15,649 nucleotides of DNA, taken from Bacillota bacterium. Its GTDB lineage: Bacteria; Bacillota; Sulfobacillia; JAJZYS01; JAJYTV01. The notes beneath the pieces are model-generated. The model saw only the letters and a program-made list of their open reading frames with translations, made no database searches and was not told the DNA's origin. Both the position numbers and the translations under genes were made by a program. Shown here piece by piece: positions 6,968 through 13,541 of this stretch (positions within the stretch are counted from its first letter, which is position 1; each line of letters starts with the position of its first letter). The stretch lies in contig JAJZIE010000028.1 in assembly GCA_021810725.1 (NCBI GenBank), forward strand, positions 1 to 15,649, read 5' to 3'.

Positions 6968-8266
6968 GTGAATGCGCGGAGAATCGCGAGTTTGCTTGCG
7001 CTTTCGCTACTAACCGCAGGATTCTGCTCACCGCAGTACCGCGCGCTGGCAGCGTTGCCGGATCGCATCACCCTGCCGAGAGGCGACGCCCTCGAGATCC
7101 CGGATCTCGACGTGTTCGGACACCATGACGTGGGCGGCGTGAAGGCGGTGCGCCTGGGGCACGGCCTGGAGCTGCTGGCCCGCGGACGGGGCGGGATGGC
7201 GCTCACGCTGGGTGGCGTGCCGGTGAAGCGCGTGGACGTGCAGGCCACGGCGCCGCGCAGGGTGCTCCTCGGCGGACAGGCGATCGGGGTGACGGTGCGC
7301 GGCGCCTCGACCGTGGTCGCGATCGACCGCGTGCCGTCGGCGGAGGGACCGCTCCGCTTTCCGGCCGGGGCGGCTGGCCTGCGCGTCGGCGACGCCCTGA
7401 CGGCCGTGGATGGGCGGGCCGTGCGATCCGACGCGGGGCTGCATGAACTCGTGCAACAGGCGGGCGAGGCCGGCCGGCCGGTGCGCCTCACGGTCTTGCG
7501 CCGCGACGGCGTGCACACCCTCAAGGCGCATCCGGTCTTCGACCGACAGCTTGCGCGGTATCGGCTTGGCATCTACGTACGCGACACCATGAGCGGGGTC
7601 GGCACCCTCACCTTCGCCGATCCCGAGCGCGGCACGTTCGCAGCGCTCGGCCATTCGGTGCGCCTCGCGGCCGGCGCACGGCTCTCATCCAGGGGCGAGA
7701 TCGCCCCGGCCGTCGTCTTCGGGGTAATGCGGGCCCGCCGCGGGCGGCCGGGCCAGAAGATGGGAGCGCTCGATCTCACGCAGCTTCCGCTCGGCACCAT
7801 CACCCGGAACACCGACGTGGGCATCGGCGGCCAGCTCGCCCGACTGCCCAAGGGCCGCGTCCTGCCGATCGCCAGCGTGTCCGAGGTGCGCCCCGGGCCA
7901 GCCAGGCTCTACACCGTCCTGCAAGACCACAAGGTGGAGGCGTTCCGCGTCCGCATCGAGCGTGTCGTCCCCGACCGCCGGGCCGGGTCCAAAGGGATGG
8001 TACTGCGCATCGTGGACCGCCGCCTCCTGCGGCGCAGCGGCGGCATCGTGCAGGGCATGTCCGGCTCGCCACTCGTCCAGGGCGGGCGACTCGTCGGCGC
8101 GGTGACCCACGTGTTTGTCCACGATCCGTGGCGCGGCTACGGCACGTTCGCGGCGTGGATGGACGAAAGTCTGTGCCAATCGGAACGAAACGTTCGACAG
8201 GCTGCGAGCCCAGCGACGGCGTCGGAGCGTGCCGTGGAACCGGTCGGATCGGCGCGGGGCGCGTAG
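6968..8266 (+). CDS. spoIVB: SpoIVB peptidase, sporulation stage IV signalling protease
   Basis: A serine peptidase of family S55, made in the forespore and secreted into the intermembrane space, where in Bacillus it cleaves SpoIVFA to release pro-sigma-K processing. GTG 6968, with AGGGGG at 6953-6958, gives 432 residues (B. subtilis about 426). The in-frame ATG at 6902 has no ribosome binding site and would bury the signal segment. Residues 5-19 form a hydrophobic signal anchor. A PDZ domain spans about 115-190, then the S55 domain starts at RLGIYVRDTMSGVGT. The triad is complete: His229 (ALGHS), Asp350 (VDRRLL) and Ser365 (GMSGSP), with the Asp-Ser spacing of 15 matching B. subtilis D363/S378. 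The last ~30 residues are a non-conserved tail. It pairs with spo0A as in nearly all spore formers. Confidence 0.95.
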   Translation: MNARRIASLLALSLLTAGFCSPQYRALAALPDRITLPRGDALEIPDLDVFGHHDVGGVKAVRLGHGLELLARGRGGMALTLGGVPVKRVDVQATAPRRVLLGGQAIGVTVRGASTVVAIDRVPSAEGPLRFPAGAAGLRVGDALTAVDGRAVRSDAGLHELVQQAGEAGRPVRLTVLRRDGVHTLKAHPVFDRQLARYRLGIYVRDTMSGVGTLTFADPERGTFAALGHSVRLAAGARLSSRGEIAPAVVFGVMRARRGRPGQKMGALDLTQLPLGTITRNTDVGIGGQLARLPKGRVLPIASVSEVRPGPARLYTVLQDHKVEAFRVRIERVVPDRRAGSKGMVLRIVDRRLLRRSGGIVQGMSGSPLVQGGRLVGAVTHVFVHDPWRGYGTFAAWMDESLCQSERNVRQAASPATASERAVEPVGSARGA

Positions 8267-8281
8267 GTTCGGCCCTCGACA
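8193..8281 (+). promoter_or_regulatory. Candidate 0A boxes upstream of spo0A
   Basis: TTCGACA at 8193-8199 is the exact complement of the Spo0A box TGTCGAA, and CTCGACA at 8275-8281 matches in 6 of 7 positions. Both lie upstream of spo0A, where autoregulatory boxes occur in B. subtilis. The exact heptamer also appears inside dxs (1043) and bcd (11266), about what chance predicts. Position is therefore the main support. I found no convincing sigma-H or sigma-A promoter next to them. Confidence 0.25.
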
Positions 8282-8329
8282 GCCATCGCGGCGGCGTCCC
8301 GAATCAAGGCGAACGCTTTGCTGGCAGAT

Positions 8330-8343
8330 AGGAGGGAGGCATG
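8330..8343 (+). promoter_or_regulatory. First ribosome binding site and in-frame start of spo0A (ATG 8341)
   Basis: AGGAGG at 8330-8335, extended to GGAGGGAGG, stands 5 nt before ATG 8341. This start is in frame with spo0A and would add 18 residues before the normal receiver-domain N-terminus. The added residues have no counterpart in B. subtilis Spo0A. Confidence 0.5.
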
Positions 8344-8380
8344 TCCAGGGAGTCGAACCTCTGGTACGCGCTAGGGAATG

Positions 8381-8397
8381 AGGAGGTTAGTTCCGTG
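8381..8397 (+). promoter_or_regulatory. Second ribosome binding site, favoured start of spo0A (GTG 8395)
   Basis: AGGAGG at 8381-8386 is followed by an 8-nt spacer and GTG at 8395. The resulting N-terminus (AKIRIVLADDNRE) matches B. subtilis Spo0A residue for residue in position, placing the acidic pair at 10-11. Confidence 0.75.
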
Positions 8398-9177
8398 GCC
8401 AAGATCCGCATCGTTCTGGCGGACGACAACAGAGAGTTCTGTGAGACAGTCCGAGAATTCATCTCCCGGCAAAGCGACCTCGAGCTGGTCGCCGTGGCCC
8501 AGAACGGGGTGGAGGTGCTCGAACTCCTCAGCCAGCAGAAGCCGGATGTACTGATTCTCGACGTCATCATGCCGCACCTCGACGGGATCGGCGTCCTCGA
8601 GCGACTCTCCCAGGAGAACCGAGACGTGCGTCCCAAGGTTATCGCGCTCACCGCCTTCGGCCACGAGGCGCTGACGCACCAGATCAGCTCCCTCGGCGCG
8701 GACTATTACATCCTTAAGCCGTTCAGCCTCGACGTCCTCGCCCAGCGCGTCCGGCAGCTCGTGTCGGCTCGCGAGGTGCAGGCACCGCCTGTGGCGACAT
8801 CGGCCGCGACTGCCCCGCCAGCGCGGCAGATGGACGTCGAGGTCACGCGCATCATCCACGAGGTCGGCATCCCCGCGCACATCAAGGGCTACCTGTACCT
8901 GCGCGAGGCCATCCTCATGGTGATCGACGACGTGGAGCTGCTGAGCCTGGTCACGAAGGAGCTCTATCCAAGCGTCGCCCGCAAGTACAAGACTACGCCG
9001 AGCCGGGTCGAACGGGCCATCCGCCACGCGATCGAAGTGGCCTGGAACCGCGGCAACCTGACGGCAATCCACCGCATCTTCTCGCACACCGTCAGCAGGG
9101 AGCGCGGCAAGCCGACCAATTCGGAGTTCATCGCCATGGTCGCCGACAAGCTGCGCATGGAGTCCCGCGCGAGCTGA
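8395..9177 (+). CDS. spo0A: Spo0A, master response regulator of sporulation
   Basis: A 260-residue phosphorelay-controlled transcription factor that, when phosphorylated, binds 0A boxes to start sporulation and repress growth-phase genes. The receiver domain (1-~120) has the acidic pocket D10-D11, phospho-acceptor D56 in LILDVIMPHLDG, the conserved Thr at 86 and Lys at 108 (LKPF). A short linker leads to the Spo0A-type effector domain, which contains IIHEVGIPAHIKGYLYLREAI and the recognition-helix region SRVERAIRHAIEVAWNRGN. The C-terminus (EFIAMVADKLRMESRAS) is nearly identical to Bacillus. A longer form of 278 residues from ATG 8341 is also possible and has its own ribosome binding site. 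A strong terminator follows at 9192. Confidence 0.97.
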   Translation: MAKIRIVLADDNREFCETVREFISRQSDLELVAVAQNGVEVLELLSQQKPDVLILDVIMPHLDGIGVLERLSQENRDVRPKVIALTAFGHEALTHQISSLGADYYILKPFSLDVLAQRVRQLVSAREVQAPPVATSAATAPPARQMDVEVTRIIHEVGIPAHIKGYLYLREAILMVIDDVELLSLVTKELYPSVARKYKTTPSRVERAIRHAIEVAWNRGNLTAIHRIFSHTVSRERGKPTNSEFIAMVADKLRMESRAS

Positions 9178-9191
9178 AAGCAGGAACATTT

Positions 9192-9226
9192 GGACGGTCG
9201 CCCTCCGCCGGGCGGCCGTCCTTTTT
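9192..9226 (+). terminator. Rho-independent terminator after spo0A
   Basis: GGACGGTCGCCC (9192-9203) and GGGCGGCCGTCC (9210-9221) form a 12-bp stem with one G-U pair around a 6-nt loop, followed at once by five T residues (9222-9226). It lies 14 nt after the spo0A stop and cleanly separates the sporulation pair from the branched-chain cluster. Confidence 0.92.
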
Positions 9227-9415
9227 GCTCCAGGTGCGGCGGCCTCGGCCGCAACAGCGGTCGGGAAGCGCTTATTGAGGGGCAGTGGCGCATCGTCGAT
9301 CCGTGGCTGAAGGAATTGCCCCTGGGGGGCCGGTCGCGTCCGCCCGAAGGCTGGCGGGTCCCGACAACGAACAGGCGGCCATTGCGAAAACGCCGCGAGC
9401 GGCGCAGTCTATTGC

Positions 9416-9430
9416 CGGTGTCTGAGAATT
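9416..9430 (+). promoter_or_regulatory. Weak CodY-like motif in the leader
   Basis: The 15-mer matches the CodY consensus AATTTTCWGAAAATT at 10 of 15 positions, and its right half CTGAGAATT at 8 of 9. It lies in an AT-richer island of an otherwise GC-rich leader. In B. subtilis the ptb-bkd operon is CodY-repressed, which makes the position plausible. The match is weak, and the window does not show whether this organism has CodY. Confidence 0.2.
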
Positions 9431-9515
9431 ACGTCGATTGCTCCGGCAACCACCGATCCTGCGGTGTGGGCGAACCTGGAGAACCATCCGCCGAGGTGGC
9501 GCGACCCCCGGACGG

Positions 9516-9544
9516 TGGACGCGCAATTCGGCCTGCGTTATCTT
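9516..9544 (+). promoter_or_regulatory. Possible sigma-A promoter of the ptb-bcd-buk cluster
   Basis: TGGACG (9516-9521, 4 of 6 to TTGACA) and TATCTT (9539-9544, 4 of 6 to TATAAT, with the key TA...T kept) are exactly 17 bp apart. Transcription would begin about 15 nt before ATG 9567, leaving room for the GGGGAG ribosome binding site. Each half is imperfect. Confidence 0.3.
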
Positions 9545-9566
9545 GTTCGCTTGGGGAGACCAGGAG

Positions 9567-10298
9567 ATGAGTGCTACGGTGTATGCGCGCCTGCTGCCCT
9601 ACGAGGCGGAGGTCTGGACGCGAACGTTCCATTGGCGCGGCGAGCCGACGGCCCTTCCCGAGCAACTGGCGTCCGCGGCGCCTTCCGTGGTCCTCGTGCC
9701 GACAACGGCGGGCAACCCGGTGCCGCGGCGCATCGCAGACGTTGCGGCGGAACCGGTTGCGCTGCGGATGTACCGACTGCCCGACGCCGCCCGCCTTACC
9801 GGTGTCGCCGGCATTTACCGCACGGCGCCCCCGTTCTGCGAGGGAGAGCTCCTGGCCCGCGAGGCGGCAGGAGCCGAGAGGGCAGTGCTGCTCCTTCTGG
9901 GACCGGAAACGGTTGGCTGGGCGCTCCGGGGCGGGCGACTGCGCGACAGTTTCCGCAGCCTGGACGAGGAAGCGATCGGCGAACGCACCACAGGGGCCGT
10001 CGAAACGCGTTGGACAGCGGGACAACTGGCGGCAAGGGGCGAGTCGTTCGCGCGCCGCCTGTTCGGCGAGGCGGGCCTCAGGGCAACGCCGGAAGGTCTC
10101 CCGGCCTGGCGGCACCGCCTGCGCATGGCGGTCGGCAGATTGGCCGTGGCGCTCGACGGACCACCGGACGTCATCTGCCTGGGTGGCGAGCGGCCACTGG
10201 TCGACGAAGCCAGGCAGGAACTGAGGGACCTGGCTCCTGCGCTCGCCACCGATGTGGTCTGGGGCTTGGCCCCTTGGGCAGAGCAGAGAGAGGGGTAG
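9567..10298 (+). CDS. Protein of unknown function heading the ptb-bcd-buk cluster
   Basis: I do not recognise this 243-residue protein. ATG 9567 is chosen because GGGGAG (9553-9558) is 8 nt upstream; the frame stays open further upstream but reads as Arg-rich non-coding sequence. It is soluble-looking, with no signal peptide or membrane segment. It holds alternating hydrophobic strands (SVVLVPTT near 42; AVLLLLGPETVGWALRGG near 108; DVICLGGE near 202). The central strand pair resembles the HMGGGITVGL...GRV region of butyrate kinase, and the late GG strand resembles the C-terminal adenosine motif of that superfamily. No DxGST-type phosphate loop is present. A degenerate ASKHA-fold protein is my inference only. 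Its stop is 7 nt before ptb, so it is surely co-transcribed. It occupies the place of bkdR in Bacillus but is not a sigma-54 activator. Confidence 0.75.
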   Translation: MSATVYARLLPYEAEVWTRTFHWRGEPTALPEQLASAAPSVVLVPTTAGNPVPRRIADVAAEPVALRMYRLPDAARLTGVAGIYRTAPPFCEGELLAREAAGAERAVLLLLGPETVGWALRGGRLRDSFRSLDEEAIGERTTGAVETRWTAGQLAARGESFARRLFGEAGLRATPEGLPAWRHRLRMAVGRLAVALDGPPDVICLGGERPLVDEARQELRDLAPALATDVVWGLAPWAEQREG

Positions 10299-10305
10299 GA
10301 GATCC

Positions 10306-11235
10306 ATGCACTTTCGCAGCTTCCATGAACTTCTCGGAGAGGTGCCGACCCGTCGTGTGCCGGTCGCGGTGGCAGCCGCGGGCGACGCCGAGGTCTTGAG
10401 CGCCATCAAGGAAGCCGAGGAAAAGGGCTGGGTGGAGCCGATCCTGGTCGGAGACATCGAGCGCCTGGAACTGGCGGCCAAGACGGTAGGGTATACGCTG
10501 CCCGGAGAAGACCGCATCATCGCGGCCAGCGACGAACGTCAGGCCGCGAGGCTGGCGGTGGACGTGGTGCGCAGCGGGCGCGCCGACATGCTGATGAAGG
10601 GACTCATCGAGACGTCCGACTTCCTGCGGGCGATCCTGGACCGTGAGCACGGCCTGCGCAAGGGCGGGCGCAAGATGTCGCACCTCGCGGTGCTTGAGGA
10701 CCCGTTGCACCATCGCCTGTACTTCCTGAGCGACGCGGCGGTCAACGTCAACCCGGACCTGCTGATGAAGACCGAGATCGTCCGCAACGCCGTCGAAGCC
10801 CTGCACGCGCTGGACATCGAGGAACCGCTGGTCGCGGCGCTGGCTGCGGTCGAACTGGTCGATCCGGCCATGCCGGCCACCGTGGACGCCGCCAACCTCG
10901 CCAAGATGAGCGAGCGCGGCCAGCTGCCGCGCTGCATCGTCGACGGCCCGCTCGCGCTCGACAACGCCATCTCGCGCGAAGCGGCCCTGCACAAGGGCAT
11001 TCGCAGCGCGGTTGCCGGCGAGCCGGACCTCCTCGTGGTGCCGAACATCGAGGCAGGCAACGTGCTCTACAAGGCGTTCACCTACTTCCAGGGCGCTCGC
11101 ACGGCCGGCATCCTGCTTGGCGCTCAGTGCCCGATCGTCCTCACGTCGCGGGCAGACCCGCCGGAGGCGAAACTGCTTTCCATCGGCATCGGCATGCGTG
11201 TCGCGGCGGGCCAGAACGTTCACGTAGCGCACTGA
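10306..11235 (+). CDS. ptb: Phosphate butyryltransferase (branched-acyl phosphotransacylase)
   Basis: Interconverts butyryl- or branched-chain acyl-CoA and phosphate with acyl phosphate and CoA. The 309-residue length and motifs fit the Ptb/YqiS branch of the phosphotransacylase family: ADMLMKGLI at about 93-101, SDAAVNVNP at 142-150, VDGPLALDNAIS at 212-223, and the C-terminal VPNIEAGNVLYKAF at 245-258 followed by IVLTSRAD at 277-284. ATG 10306 has GTAGGAG just upstream. The gene starts 7 nt after the unknown gene and ends 21 nt before bcd. With buk it forms the substrate-level phosphorylation pair converting isovaleryl-, isobutyryl- and 2-methylbutyryl-CoA to acids with ATP gain. Family and context agree; acyl-chain preference is inferred from context. 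Confidence 0.93.
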   Translation: MHFRSFHELLGEVPTRRVPVAVAAAGDAEVLSAIKEAEEKGWVEPILVGDIERLELAAKTVGYTLPGEDRIIAASDERQAARLAVDVVRSGRADMLMKGLIETSDFLRAILDREHGLRKGGRKMSHLAVLEDPLHHRLYFLSDAAVNVNPDLLMKTEIVRNAVEALHALDIEEPLVAALAAVELVDPAMPATVDAANLAKMSERGQLPRCIVDGPLALDNAISREAALHKGIRSAVAGEPDLLVVPNIEAGNVLYKAFTYFQGARTAGILLGAQCPIVLTSRADPPEAKLLSIGIGMRVAAGQNVHVAH

Positions 11236-11256
11236 AGAGGAGGCGGCGGAAGAACC

Positions 11257-12327
11257 ATGGGCATTTTCGACAAGATGGCCGAGATGGGGCACGAGCAGCT
11301 GGTATTCTGCTACGACAAGGCGACGGGTCTTCGCATGATCATCGGGGTGCACGACACGACCCTGGGGCCGGCGCTCGGTGGCTGCCGCATGTGGCCGTAC
11401 CAGTCCGAGGAGGCCGCGATCGAGGACGTGATGCGCCTCTCGCGCGGCATGACCTACAAGAACTCGGCCATGGGCCTCAGGCTCGGCGGCGGCAAGACGG
11501 TCGTGCTCGAGCACAAGCATGGCGAGAAGAACGAGATGATCATGCGGGCGATCGGCCGCTTCGTCGACACCCTGGGCGGCCGCTACATCACGGCGGAAGA
11601 CGTGGGCACCTCGGTTCCGGACATGGCCATCGCCGCCGAGGAGTCCAGGTTCGTCGCCGGCCTGCCCGAGGCCTCCGGCGACCCGTCGGGCGCGACCGCG
11701 ATGGGCGTCTACGTTTCCCTCAAGGCAGCCCTGCAGGAGGCCTTCGGCTCCGAGGAGATCGCGGGCAAGCGCATCGCGGTGCAGGGGATGGGTCACGTGG
11801 GCATGATCCTCTGCGACCAGCTGCACAAGGACGGCGCCAAGCTCTTCGTCAGCGACATCGACCAGGCCAAGGTGGCCGAGGCCGTCGAGCGCTGGGGCGC
11901 GACCGCTGTCGAGCCGGACGCGATCTACGACCTGGACTGCGACGTCTACATGCCGTGCGCCCTCGGCGCGACGCTGAACGACGACACCATTCCCAGGCTC
12001 AAGGTCAAGGCGGTCGTGGGCTCGGCAAACAACCAGCTCAAGGAGCCGCGTCACGGCAAGATGCTCCACGACCGCGGCATCGTCTACGCCCCCGATTTCG
12101 TGGCCAACGGTGGCGGCGTGATCAACGTGGCGGAGGAGCTGCACCCGGACGGCTACCACGCCGAGCGCGCCAGGAAGCGCGTCAACCAGATCGGCGACCG
12201 CATGCGCGACATCTTCCGCATCGCGCGGGAGCAGGGCATACTGCCGCACGAGGCGGCAGACCACATGGCGGAGGAGCGCATCGCTCAGATGGCTGCCGTG
12301 AACCGCATGTTCGTGCCCCGGCGCTAA
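11257..12327 (+). CDS. bcd: Leucine dehydrogenase (branched-chain amino acid dehydrogenase)
   Basis: NAD-dependent oxidative deaminase of leucine, isoleucine and valine to 2-oxo acids and ammonium. The 356-residue protein aligns closely with the Geobacillus enzyme, even in numbering: Lys68 (SRGMTYKN), the catalytic Lys80 (LGGGKT) and Asp115 (AEDVGT). The Rossmann motif is GMGHVG at 177-182, with an acidic residue (D200) at the end of the second strand, consistent with NAD rather than NADP. NNQLKEPRHG and YAPDFVANGGGVINVAEEL are family hallmarks. Its product feeds the Bkd complex encoded downstream. Phenylalanine or valine dehydrogenase are relatives, but the neighbourhood supports leucine dehydrogenase. 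AGAGGAGG and GCGGAAG lie before ATG 11257. Confidence 0.95.
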   Translation: MGIFDKMAEMGHEQLVFCYDKATGLRMIIGVHDTTLGPALGGCRMWPYQSEEAAIEDVMRLSRGMTYKNSAMGLRLGGGKTVVLEHKHGEKNEMIMRAIGRFVDTLGGRYITAEDVGTSVPDMAIAAEESRFVAGLPEASGDPSGATAMGVYVSLKAALQEAFGSEEIAGKRIAVQGMGHVGMILCDQLHKDGAKLFVSDIDQAKVAEAVERWGATAVEPDAIYDLDCDVYMPCALGATLNDDTIPRLKVKAVVGSANNQLKEPRHGKMLHDRGIVYAPDFVANGGGVINVAEELHPDGYHAERARKRVNQIGDRMRDIFRIAREQGILPHEAADHMAEERIAQMAAVNRMFVPRR

Positions 12328-12331
12328 GGCC

Positions 12332-13420
12332 GTGGCACCTTCAGAGAGTCCTCGCCGCATCCTGACCATCAACCCCGGTTCGACCTCCACCAAGGTGGCC
12401 TTGTTCGAGGATGAGGCGCAGGCCTGGTTCGAGGAGATCGACCACGACGCGCAGGAGCTCGCCGCCTTTCCTACCATGGCGGCGCAGCTCCCGCTGCGCC
12501 AAGCCGCGCTCGAGCGGGTGCTCGGGCAGCATCGCCTGGACTACCCCAGCCTCTCGGCCGTGGTGGGACGGGGAGGTCTCCTGCATCCTCTGTCCGGCGG
12601 CACCTACCGCGTCGACGCGGACGTTGTGGAGGAACTTCTCGAGGCGCGGTACGGGCAGCACGCATCGAATCTCGGCGCGCCGCTCGCCGCGGCGGTGGCG
12701 CGGAGGGCGGATTGCCCCGCCTTCTTCGTCGACCCGGTGGTGACCGATGAACTCGCCGATGTCGCCCGCGACAGCGGCCTGCCCGAGAGGCCGCGGCGGT
12801 CGCTCTTCCACGCCCTGAACCAGAGGGCGATGGCCCTTCGTGCCGCGGATCTGATGGGCATGCGCTACCAGGACCTGCGGCTTGTGGTGGCGCACATGGG
12901 CGGCGGCATCACGGTCGGGCTCCACGACCGCGGCCGCGTCGTCGAGGTCAACAACGCCCTGGACGGGGACGGGCCGTTCGCCGCGGAGCGCTCCGGGGCC
13001 CTGCCCCTCGAAGCGCTCTGGACCGCGGCCCTGCGCCATCGCATCGATCTCGAGGAGGTGCTGCGCCGGCGCATCAGCGGGCACGGCGGCCTCGTCGATC
13101 TCATGGGGACCAACGACCTGCGCCGGATACCCTACAAGGGACGTGGCGGCCTGGTGCGGCGTGCGCTTGCCCTCGGCATCGCGCGCGAGATCGGCCGCAG
13201 GGCCGCCATCGTGGGCTGGCCGGTCGACGCCCTCGTCCTCACGGGGGGCCTCGCGCACGACGAGCGGCTGATGCGCTCCGTGCTGAGACACGCCTCCTGG
13301 GTCGCCAGGCGCCACTTCATCTTCCCCGGCGAAGCCGAGATGCTGGCCCTGGCTCAGGGAGCCCTGCGCGTGTTGCGGGGCAAGGAGCCCGCGCTTGACT
13401 ATGCCAGGACCCATGCCTAA
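12332..13420 (+). CDS. buk: Butyrate kinase (branched-chain fatty acid kinase)
   Basis: Transfers phosphate from (branched) butyryl phosphate to ADP, completing the Ptb-Buk route. It is a 362-residue ASKHA-fold acetate/butyrate kinase. The phosphate-1 loop NPGSTSTK is at 14-21, GRGG at 79-82, the phosphate-2 motif HMGGGITVG at 188-196, GPFAAERSGALP at 214-225 and the adenosine motif VLTGGLAHD near 310. GTG 12332 is the only start that keeps the N-terminal strand; it has only a weak AAGG before it and lies 4 nt after the bcd stop, so translational coupling is likely. In B. subtilis lpdV follows buk; here a strong hairpin and then bkdAA follow instead. Confidence 0.95.
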   Translation: MAPSESPRRILTINPGSTSTKVALFEDEAQAWFEEIDHDAQELAAFPTMAAQLPLRQAALERVLGQHRLDYPSLSAVVGRGGLLHPLSGGTYRVDADVVEELLEARYGQHASNLGAPLAAAVARRADCPAFFVDPVVTDELADVARDSGLPERPRRSLFHALNQRAMALRAADLMGMRYQDLRLVVAHMGGGITVGLHDRGRVVEVNNALDGDGPFAAERSGALPLEALWTAALRHRIDLEEVLRRRISGHGGLVDLMGTNDLRRIPYKGRGGLVRRALALGIAREIGRRAAIVGWPVDALVLTGGLAHDERLMRSVLRHASWVARRHFIFPGEAEMLALAQGALRVLRGKEPALDYARTHA

Positions 13421-13475
13421 GGTGACTATGGAGATCGCTGGACCGTCAGGAACTCTCGAACCAGGTCTAGGCCTC

Positions 13476-13517
13476 TGCGGCCCGGCCAGGCGGGCGTCTG
13501 CCCGTCTGGCGGCCGCA
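13476..13517 (+). other. Very strong stem-loop between buk and bkdAA
   Basis: The outer arms TGCGGCC (13476-13482) / GGCCGCA (13511-13517) and inner arms GCCAGGCGGGC (13485-13495) / GCCCGTCTGGC (13500-13510) form an 18-bp stem. It has one G-U pair, a 2-nt bulge (13483-13484) and a GTCT tetraloop. No T-run follows; the sequence continues AAAGGCGGAGGGAGG into the bkdAA ribosome binding site. It is more likely an mRNA processing or stability element, or a partial terminator, than a classical intrinsic terminator. It divides the ptb-bcd-buk part from the bkd part. Confidence 0.7.
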
Positions 13518-13541
13518 AAGGCGGAGGGAGGTTCCCGATAG

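Larger units (their letters stand above)
9227..9566 (+). other. 340-bp leader region before the branched-chain catabolic cluster
   Basis: I see no convincing gene here. An open frame across 9190-9570 starts inside the terminator and has a low-complexity Arg/Gly/Pro translation, so it is probably accidental. The stretch contains a 5-bp hairpin (CGCCG 9391-9395 with CGGCG 9400-9404), an inverted repeat TTGCCGG (9412-9418) / CCGGCAA (9443-9449) with a 24-nt loop, an AT-richer patch around 9421-9440 with a weak CodY-like match, and a possible promoter near 9516-9544. I found no T-box or known riboswitch core. Confidence 0.5.

Noticed and set aside
7022..7030. Cys after TAGF in SpoIVB as a lipoprotein lipobox
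   Set aside because: Phe at the -1 position does not fit the lipobox, and SpoIVB proteins are signal-anchored rather than lipidated.
9304..9319. Sigma-54-like TGGC...TTGC in the catabolic leader
   Set aside because: The GG-to-GC spacing is 11 nt instead of the required 10, and no bkdR-type activator is present.
9190..9570. 126-codon open frame upstream of the unknown gene
   Set aside because: It begins inside the spo0A terminator, lacks a ribosome binding site and has low-complexity Arg/Gly/Pro composition.
10171..12477. 768-codon open frame on the minus strand
   Set aside because: Antisense shadow of ptb and bcd. The translation is biased toward His/Arg/Val/Asp repeats and has no family motif.
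13395..13423. TTGACT with TAAGGT 17 bp later at the end of buk, a possible promoter for bkdAA
   Set aside because: The -35 box is good, but the -10 box matches only 3 of 6. A promoter is not excluded but is not supported.
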